Assembly (NCBI GenBank): GCA_964528035.1
Contig: CAZGQY010000136.1
Span: 1 to 11,556, forward strand
Origin: CAZGQY01 sp964528035
GTDB taxonomy: Bacteria; Pseudomonadota; Gammaproteobacteria; Methylococcales; UBA1147
Length of the DNA stretch: 11,556 nt
Direction: 5' to 3'
The notes below the pieces were generated by a model. It ran no database searches. It was not told the DNA's origin and worked only from the letters and a program-made list of their open reading frames with translations. Position numbers and translations under genes: made by a program. This document shows, in pieces, positions 7,344 to 11,556 of this stretch (positions are counted from its first letter, which is position 1; every line of letters starts with the position of its first letter).

Positions 7344-7754
7344 ATGAAAGGCGCAGGTGGAACATCCGGTGGAACAGACTATTTCTTCATCGGATTGATA
7401 ATGATGTGCGGTGGCTTTTATATGCTGTTGAGTTCCATTTCAGTGACGTCAAACTTTGGGTTAGGAGCACATTTATATGGCTTTTCTGCGTTTGGCGGCA
7501 GATACAATCTCACCAGTGGAACAATCCTGATACCCTTTATGTTTGGTATCGGCCTGGTTTTCTACGACGGCAAGAGCAAAATCGGTTGGCTATTAACCAT
7601 GGGGTCGATAGTCGCTCTCGTTTTTGGCGTGATCTCGTCAATTCGTTTTAGTTTTCGAGCCATGAGTGCATTTGATCTGATGACTATTCTTGTACTGGCA
7701 GTCGGTGGCCTGGGTTTATTTCTTCGCTCGTTGCGAAGTATCGACCGAACTTGA
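7344..7754 (+). CDS. Conserved-looking small integral membrane protein, function unknown
   Basis: A 136-residue protein with a Gly/Ser/Thr-rich soluble N-terminus (MKGAGGTSGGTD) and four likely membrane helices at about 13-34, 58-74, 78-99 and 110-128. The second and third are separated by a short YDGKSKIGW turn. The central loop (35-57) is Gly/aromatic rich with GLGAHLYGF and FSAFGGRY. No catalytic motif is visible. The pattern of glycine-rich helices resembles a small family of hypothetical gammaproteobacterial membrane proteins, but I cannot attach a name. It has its own promoter, so it is a unit separate from the upstream operon, and is convergent with the small DUF6316-like gene 48 bp away. 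Confidence 0.75.
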   Translation: MKGAGGTSGGTDYFFIGLIMMCGGFYMLLSSISVTSNFGLGAHLYGFSAFGGRYNLTSGTILIPFMFGIGLVFYDGKSKIGWLLTMGSIVALVFGVISSIRFSFRAMSAFDLMTILVLAVGGLGLFLRSLRSIDRT

Positions 7755-7802
7755 CCAGGATCGATTAGCTATAACTATAATCGAAGCCACTCTGTGTGCA
7801 TT

Positions 7803-8003
7803 TCAAAAACTCCAATCCGGACCCAAATCTTCGGAGAACCGGTCTCTACAATTCTCTTCAGCCTTTTCCCGACTCGAAAACGGCCCATACGGCGGCAATG
7901 CTCTACATTCGTAAAACCACCCTTCTGCCATTGCAAAGAATCGCTCTTTAACAAAGGTTCTATCAAACTGTAGATCGTCCGGATCACCTACTCTTCGTTT
8001 CAT
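7803..8003 (-). CDS. Small DUF6316-like protein
   Basis: A 66-residue soluble protein. The layout fits DUF6316: RRVGDPDDLQFDRTF, a WFYECR segment (29-34), then GPFSSREKAEE (40-50), matching the family pattern of an aromatic 'W-Y/F-x-x-R' strand followed by GPF-x-(S/T)-R-E-x-A. The start is well supported: AAGGAG (8013-8018 on this strand) lies 9 nt before ATG 8003. An overlapping minus-strand frame (7775-7987) lacks this support. No function is known for the family to my knowledge. An 18-bp palindrome sits just upstream. Confidence is good that this is a real gene and moderate for the family. Confidence 0.72.
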   Translation of the reverse strand: MKRRVGDPDDLQFDRTFVKERFFAMAEGWFYECRALPPYGPFSSREKAEENCRDRFSEDLGPDWSF

Positions 8004-8012
8004 TATGTTTTT

Positions 8013-8018
8013 CTCCTT
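8013..8018 (-). promoter_or_regulatory. Ribosome binding site of the DUF6316-like gene
   Basis: AAGGAG on the minus strand, 9 nt ahead of ATG 8003. It is the main evidence for coding in this frame. Confidence 0.75.
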
Positions 8019-8021
8019 GCT

Positions 8022-8039
8022 TATATTTTATAAAATATA
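8022..8039. promoter_or_regulatory. Perfect 18-bp AT palindrome overlapping a minus-strand promoter
   Basis: TATATTTTATAAAATATA is its own reverse complement. On the minus strand it supplies a TATAAA -10 element, with TTGTGT 16 nt upstream as a weak -35, so the DUF6316-like transcript probably starts right after it. A dimeric regulator could bind here, but such AT palindromes also occur by chance in promoters. Confidence 0.45.
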
Positions 8040-8127
8040 GTGTTATAAACACAAACAATCATTGATCTGTCGGACCACAACAACCACCGCGCGGGTGCAG
8101 AAACCACATATGTATCGTCCAGCATAA

Positions 8128-8158
8128 TGTGTTACAATTAACAATATTTTGTAATACA
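8128..8158. promoter_or_regulatory. Inverted-repeat operator/promoter of the first toxin-antitoxin pair
   Basis: Arms TGTGTTACAA (8128-8137) and TTGTAATACA (8149-8158) are complementary at 9 of 10 positions around an 11-nt centre, ending 12 nt before the antitoxin ATG. TACAAT (8133-8138) inside the left arm is a good -10 hexamer. This placement fits autorepression by the RHH antitoxin, which is the rule in VapB/CopG-type systems. Confidence 0.55.
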
Positions 8159-8170
8159 TAAGCTACAAAT

Positions 8171-8422
8171 ATGGCTATTTCTGTTCGCCTACCCGAATCT
8201 ATTGAAAGACAACTGCTTGCCTATTGTCAGTCACACCGCATTTCTAAATCTCAAGCAGTGAAGGAAGCATTGGATTTGTTTCTGGCGGACAAGGCTCACT
8301 CTCCAACTCCCTACGAATTGGGCGAATCTGGATTTGGCGCCGATAAAGCACACACAGGTAGCATTGCTCGCCAAAGTAAAACTCTACTTAGAAATAAATT
8401 TCGTGGCAAGACTGATTGTTGA
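8171..8422 (+). CDS. Ribbon-helix-helix antitoxin (CopG/VapB-like)
   Basis: An 83-residue protein. Residues 1-42 form an RHH DNA-binding unit: strand MAISVRLPES, helix IERQLLAYCQSH, then the RISKSQAVKEALDLFLA helix. The tail (47-80), containing PYELGESGFG and RQSKTLLRNKFRGK, is the extended toxin-neutralising arm typical of RHH antitoxins paired with PIN toxins. No strong Shine-Dalgarno precedes the ATG. It sits behind an inverted repeat that is a likely operator and overlaps the toxin gene by 20 nt, so the pair should be co-transcribed and coupled. It neutralises the toxin and represses its own promoter, by family analogy. Confidence 0.87.
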   Translation: MAISVRLPESIERQLLAYCQSHRISKSQAVKEALDLFLADKAHSPTPYELGESGFGADKAHTGSIARQSKTLLRNKFRGKTDC

Positions 8423-8813
8423 TACAGGGCTTTTGGTCGCTTTGTATATCCAGGGCGATACATTACACCAATCCGCAATTGATTTTTTAAGTCGGAATAA
8501 GGCCACACTGATTACTGTAACTGCGGTCATAGTCGAATCATCTTTCTTTCTTAATACGCGGGGAAAGCACGAATTTCTAAACTGGATTAGTCGTGGCGGA
8601 TTGGAGGTCATCGATCTTCCAGTCAGTGCCTATTCAGAGATCGCCGGATACATCAACAAATATGCGGATCAGGGTATCGACTTCGCCGATGCCGCTTTAG
8701 TTTGGCTGGCAAACACATCCAGCGAACGTGAAATTCTCACGGTAGATGAAACCGATTTTTCCATCTACCGTCTACACGGGAACAAGCCGTTCCGTTTGGT
8801 CTCATGGTATTGA
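8403..8813 (+). CDS. PIN-domain toxin ribonuclease (VapC-like)
   Basis: A 136-residue PIN endoribonuclease, probably cleaving RNA with Mg2+ or Mn2+. The expected acidic residues are present: D7 in LIVDTGLLVALY, E45 in AVIVESSFF, D93/D96 in GIDFADAALVWLA, and D115 in ILTVDETDF. I place the start at GTG 8403, which puts the first PIN strand right at the N-terminus as in other VapC proteins. An ATG at 8334 in the same frame would add 23 residues lying inside the antitoxin gene with no PIN similarity. The 20-nt overlap with the antitoxin supports a functional pair. The weak start codon may help keep toxin below antitoxin. Confidence 0.87.
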   Translation: MARLIVDTGLLVALYIQGDTLHQSAIDFLSRNKATLITVTAVIVESSFFLNTRGKHEFLNWISRGGLEVIDLPVSAYSEIAGYINKYADQGIDFADAALVWLANTSSEREILTVDETDFSIYRLHGNKPFRLVSWY

Positions 8814-8921
8814 TGGTCGAGAGACTCTGTAATTCCGAACAACCTCCTGATTTCTGGAAATAATTTGGCTAAGGAGCGAGGTTTTAATAATATGCGAAAG
8901 ATTGACGCAGGATTATTGTTT

Positions 8922-8985
8922 GTCTTCAAGGCGTAACAACAGGCGCATAGCAGGGCTACGCAACTGTTGCTACAACGCAGAAGAC
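8922..8985. repeat. Long imperfect hairpin between toxin gene and secreted-protein gene
   Basis: Paired blocks, from outside in, are GTCTTC/GAAGAC (8922-8927/8980-8985), GCGT/ACGC (8931-8934/8975-8978), CAACAG/CTGTTG (8937-8942/8964-8969), GCG/CGC (8943-8945/8959-8961) and TAGC/GCTA (8948-8951/8955-8958). The loop is three bases. About 23 base pairs with small bulges result. There is no U-tract. The shape with unpaired bulges recalls integron attC sites or REP-like elements, but the attC core boxes are not consensus. Confidence 0.6.
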
Positions 8986-9033
8986 GGGCAATAAGACAAG
9001 TCAAAATTCGTATATTATTGAATCCTCGCTTCT

Positions 9034-9038
9034 AAGGA
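9034..9038 (+). promoter_or_regulatory. Ribosome binding site of the 517-residue secreted protein
   Basis: AAGGA 7 nt before ATG 9046. It fixes the start directly ahead of a clear signal peptide. Confidence 0.7.
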
Positions 9039-9045
9039 CGACACA

Positions 9046-10599
9046 ATGAAAAAATACTGCCTGTTTTTGCTCTTCATCGCTGTTTCCACATCATCAGCAG
9101 CGGCGATCCCACCGGCACCGATTATGACGCTGTATCGCTTTAACGGCGACTTAACAGTGCCCTATTTCGACATCGATCAGTTTTTAAAAACCGGGACATC
9201 GCATTCGACAGGGTCATTAGTGCAAGGTACATCGGTGATCCCCTGCCTCGTTATACGCAATGGAACAGCACTTACCGACAGCCACGGTACCCCCTTTGTC
9301 GGTTTCAAAGTGGTGGTTGATGCACGCAATGCAACTCCCGCATCAGCAGCGACATTCAAACAAGCTGTGGCAACACAAAAATCACAAATGACTAACAATC
9401 ACCATTGTGACGCCAGCGTACGCAATGTGATTAATGTTAAGAAACTGTACGTCTTAAACAAAGCACCTTTCTTTGATCCCGAAACAATCGTCGCAGAGAA
9501 CACGCCAACACCCGAGCCACAGAGCAAGCTCGATCAGATCGTTCGTGCATTTCACAATTCGACCTATTGTCATTCGGCCAATGATCGTTTTATGCAACGC
9601 AGAAGCGGTCTGCAAAACGCCTGGGAAAAGTTTATGCAGAATCACCAGACCGATTGGTCTATGACCAACCTGGCGAATGCCAAACACCTGGACTTTACAA
9701 TGCGCACCGCCATGTTTGAAGGCCATTTAGATCGCGGTTGTAATGCCTACGGTAGCTGCGAACGCAATATCATTGCCCTTTCAATTCGAAACCGTGGCCG
9801 TGAAGGCTGTTCCAAATGGCAGGGGTGCCGCTTTCCAGGCGACTTTCAGGGCGTCTCATCTAAAGTATCGCAGTACAACATATGGGATGAATTCCTGACT
9901 CAGACGTCTGCGCTGACCTCGTGTTTTCTACGCCAGGATCTGGGCAGCGCACCTCCCCCCGAGAACGCCGACGACCCTCGCAAAAGCCGTTATTACAGCA
10001 AACTCAAGGCAATGTATAAACAAAATCTGAGTGACTTTGAAAAGATTTTGTTTGGCAACAATCAGGATCTTGCATCCATATTCCCCGATAACACTCTGTC
10101 AGACGTGAAAAGCCTGCAACATTACTACCATGCTCCCGCCATGGGTAAGTGTTTTCCCGGTTACAGCCGTGTTGAATACATGTCGGGTGCTGTGGCACAC
10201 AAAGGAAGCGATTTTGCGCTCATCGCCAATAAACGCATAAAGGTCGATCAAAAACAACAAGGCGGATATTTATTCCGTGAATTTGTTGTAAAAATATTGC
10301 CCGATCGCGACGCACCGGAAATTATTGATAGCTACCCTGGGTTTGTTGTGGATGGACGTAAAGTCAGCCTGAAAACCCCTTCCGGATGTTTTCCCTATGG
10401 CGTTCCCAAAGGATGCAACTTCGAATCGATCGGCCGCTACCGAAAAGCACCGTATTGGTTATCGTCAGGTCGACCACTGAAGTTAAGTTGCAACATTAAA
10501 CAGCAGGGAGCCATGTGTCAGTCCGCGCCAACTCCAGAGACTGTCTCGGTTGGAGGGAGTTGCGATACTGAAATGAGACCGGTTGCAGGGGTTCGTTGA
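9046..10599 (+). CDS. Cysteine-rich secreted protein of unknown function
   Basis: A 517-residue protein I do not recognise. It begins with a textbook Sec signal peptide (MKKYC, hydrophobic core LFLLFIAV, likely cleavage after SSAAA at residue 20). The mature part has 14 cysteines (67, 121, 175, 232, 238, 255, 261, 293, 369, 448, 457, 482, 491, 506), an even number that fits disulfide bonding in the periplasm or outside the cell. A Cys cluster at 232-261 contains RGCNAYGSC and GCSKWQGC, and a second cluster lies at the C-terminus (448-506). There is no membrane helix, lipobox or enzyme motif that I can identify. The first ~140 residues look strand-rich and the middle (160-345) helix-rich. It stands alone between two toxin-antitoxin pairs, with no operon partner. 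Reading frame and composition are convincing; function is open. Confidence 0.8.
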   Translation: MKKYCLFLLFIAVSTSSAAAIPPAPIMTLYRFNGDLTVPYFDIDQFLKTGTSHSTGSLVQGTSVIPCLVIRNGTALTDSHGTPFVGFKVVVDARNATPASAATFKQAVATQKSQMTNNHHCDASVRNVINVKKLYVLNKAPFFDPETIVAENTPTPEPQSKLDQIVRAFHNSTYCHSANDRFMQRRSGLQNAWEKFMQNHQTDWSMTNLANAKHLDFTMRTAMFEGHLDRGCNAYGSCERNIIALSIRNRGREGCSKWQGCRFPGDFQGVSSKVSQYNIWDEFLTQTSALTSCFLRQDLGSAPPPENADDPRKSRYYSKLKAMYKQNLSDFEKILFGNNQDLASIFPDNTLSDVKSLQHYYHAPAMGKCFPGYSRVEYMSGAVAHKGSDFALIANKRIKVDQKQQGGYLFREFVVKILPDRDAPEIIDSYPGFVVDGRKVSLKTPSGCFPYGVPKGCNFESIGRYRKAPYWLSSGRPLKLSCNIKQQGAMCQSAPTPETVSVGGSCDTEMRPVAGVR

Positions 10600-10653
10600 G
10601 TTTAGGCGACCGCAAAATTTTCATTGCAAAACAGCTTTACTTTCTTTTTGTCG

Positions 10654-11094
10654 CTACCCAAGCAAACAAATGTTGCTGTTGATAGCATTATGTACCGTTG
10701 CCAACGAAATGGAACGATCAAATGTGGCAATGGTCGCATTATGAGAAACCGCGAGTCCAAGCAAATAGACATCGGTAAGCTGCTTATGTCCAATAATTAT
10801 CTTGGAATTAAAAAGGTCTGAATCTAACAGTGACACTTCATCTTTCCAAAAATTGTGTCCTTGCGCTTGAGACAAAAATTTCCTCAGGTGTAGAATAACG
10901 TCGTGTGGCAACCACTCTACGGATGGATAAGCAGGATTAGAAAGAATGCGCACCACTGCATTCTCAGTGATTGGACAGGTTGCCCAACTATGCTGGCCAG
11001 TTTCAGAAAACCAGCCATGCGCTGCGTCGTGGTTGATATGTGCCGGATCCAGCAGAGCGATTAAGACATTGACATCAAGAAGATACGTCCTCAC
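10654..11094 (-). CDS. vapC: PIN-domain toxin ribonuclease (VapC family)
   Basis: A 146-residue VapC-type toxin that should cleave RNA. It shows the family layout closely: D7 in YLLDVNVLIALLDP, WATCPITENAVVRILSNP (37-54) with E44, FWKDEVSLLD (82-91), GHKQLTDVYLLGLA (102-115) with D108, and ATFDRSI (123-129) with D126. It starts with GTG (11092-11094), overlapping the antitoxin stop as GTGA, with GGAG (11099-11102) 4 nt upstream inside the antitoxin gene. It is not close to the other PIN toxin at 8403-8813: motifs and length differ, so the two pairs were probably acquired separately. It is convergent with the secreted-protein gene, 54 bp away. Confidence 0.92.
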   Translation of the reverse strand: MRTYLLDVNVLIALLDPAHINHDAAHGWFSETGQHSWATCPITENAVVRILSNPAYPSVEWLPHDVILHLRKFLSQAQGHNFWKDEVSLLDSDLFNSKIIIGHKQLTDVYLLGLAVSHNATIATFDRSISLATVHNAINSNICLLG

Positions 11095-11318
11095 GTATCT
11101 CCATCTCTCAAGTCATTTACAAACTCCATGGTAATTGCCTGAGAATCAGATTCCGTCGGCAATAGAGGAACACCGCCTCGGCAAAGTTCTGACTTTTGTT
11201 TTCCTACTGCTTGCCTGATCAACTCAGAAACAATCGCACCAATGGTCTCTTTACGCTGGATAGCTAAGCTGCGAGCTACTGCCAATGCGTCATCATCAAT
11301 TTTAAGTGTAGTTCTCAT
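11091..11318 (-). CDS. vapB: Ribbon-helix-helix antitoxin (VapB-like)
   Basis: A 75-residue antitoxin. MRTTLKIDDDALAVARSLA gives the RHH strand and first helix, and the ETIGAIVSELIRQAVG helix (24-39) completes the DNA-binding fold. The C-terminal ~35 residues, rich in acidic and small residues, should wrap the toxin. It is followed by the toxin with a 4-nt overlap. It has a strong promoter (11328-11355) that predicts transcription start only 2-3 nt before the ATG, so the message would be nearly leaderless; no Shine-Dalgarno is visible. Heptad repeats next to the promoter are probable binding sites for the antitoxin itself. Confidence 0.88.
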   Translation of the reverse strand: MRTTLKIDDDALAVARSLAIQRKETIGAIVSELIRQAVGKQKSELCRGGVPLLPTESDSQAITMEFVNDLRDGDT

Positions 11319-11327
11319 CAGATAAAC

Positions 11328-11355
11328 ACTATAGCCCGAAAAACATAGATGTCAA
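11328..11355 (-). promoter_or_regulatory. Strong sigma70 promoter of the vapBC-like pair
   Basis: On the minus strand, TTGACA (11350-11355, exact consensus) and TATAGT (11328-11333, five of six) are separated by 16 nt. The -10 ends 9 nt before the ATG at 11318, so transcription should start at about 11321. Confidence 0.75.
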
Positions 11356-11374
11356 GATGTTTGATGTTTGATGT
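11346..11374 (-). promoter_or_regulatory. Heptad direct repeats, probable RHH operator
   Basis: On the minus strand ACATCAA, ACATCAA, ACATCTT and, after one extra base, ACATCTA follow each other (ACATC 5' ends at 11374, 11367, 11360 and 11352). They run into the -35 hexamer. RHH repressors such as Omega bind tandem heptads, so these are probably the autoregulatory sites of the antitoxin. Confidence 0.55.
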
Positions 11375-11556
11375 TCGGTACTATTGTCCCAACCCCTTTA
11401 TTTTCGTCTGGGGGGGGGGAAATACTCGAATTCCGTCCGAAAACAAAGAGCCGACGAATTATCAGTAACCCCCATCGAAAATAACAAATCATTCTACCAA
11501 AGTAACTACTTGCCCCCTAATCGAAACAGCCCTCTATGGGGGATCTGTGGAGGAAG
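11375..11556. other. Apparently non-coding terminal stretch with poly-G run
   Basis: Reading the frames here I find no gene. Ten consecutive G occur at 11410-11419. A GGAGG (11549-11553) next to the window end might be a ribosome site for a plus-strand gene beginning outside the window, but this cannot be tested here. Confidence 0.5.

Noticed and set aside
7761..7784. Dyad TCGATTA...TAATCGA between the convergent genes at 7754 and 7803
   Set aside because: An AT-rich 7-bp stem with a 10-base loop and no T-tract on either strand; too weak for a bidirectional terminator.
7775..7987. Minus-strand 70-codon frame overlapping the DUF6316-like gene
   Set aside because: The other frame (7803-8003) has the Shine-Dalgarno and the family-like motifs, so this one is a shadow.
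8922..8985. Firm annotation of an integron attC site
   Set aside because: The terminal core boxes do not fit the consensus, no integrase is present and the surrounding genes are not uniformly oriented; kept only as a hairpin of unknown role.
8765..9004. 79-codon minus-strand frame after the first toxin gene
   Set aside because: It overlaps the toxin 3' end and the long hairpin, has no good ribosome site that I can see, and has an unlikely Cys/Arg-rich composition.
11536..11556. ATG-initiated open frame running off the window end
   Set aside because: Only seven codons are visible and the adjacent GGAGG could instead serve a gene further on; not enough to call.

Overview
The window looks like a piece of a gammaproteobacterial chromosome with moderate GC content. 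The grounds are Gram-negative export signals (a lipoprotein box and Sec signal peptides), sigma70-type promoters, a small DUF6316-like gene of a family I associate with gammaproteobacteria, and VapBC-type toxin-antitoxin pairs. I cannot name a genus. I see no rRNA, tRNA, CRISPR array, prophage gene or transposase.

Positions 50-976 (minus strand) hold an AraC-family regulator with an N-terminal cupin-type sensor domain and a TTG start. Across a 319-bp gap, a compact five-gene run on the plus strand (1296-7014) encodes: a secreted DUF547 protein; a 715-residue fusion of a VTT/TVP38 (DedA-like) membrane domain to an FAD/NAD(P)-disulfide oxidoreductase; a second DUF547 protein, this one a lipoprotein; a MauE/DoxX-like four-helix membrane protein with a CGCFG motif; and a radical SAM enzyme. 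Gene spacing is 22, 29, -23 and 3 nt, so this is very probably one operon. All five products carry conserved cysteines or redox cofactors and four are membrane-bound or exported. That suggests an envelope-linked redox or lipid-modification pathway of unknown product, possibly controlled by the divergent AraC regulator. This is the most interesting part of the window.

Positions 7015-11556 are a looser, accessory-like region. It starts with a 329-bp gap carrying a perfect 13-bp tandem duplication and a good sigma70 promoter. A four-helix membrane protein (7344-7754) follows, then a convergent small DUF6316-like gene (7803-8003, minus). Next come a ribbon-helix-helix/PIN toxin-antitoxin pair (8171-8813, plus), a long imperfect hairpin (8922-8985), and an unrecognised 517-residue secreted protein with 14 cysteines in its mature part (9046-10599). 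The region ends with a second, unrelated RHH/PIN toxin-antitoxin pair on the minus strand (10654-11318). The promoter of that second pair carries heptad repeats and predicts a nearly leaderless transcript. Both PIN toxins overlap their antitoxin gene and appear to start with GTG. The last 238 bp appear non-coding and contain a run of ten G.
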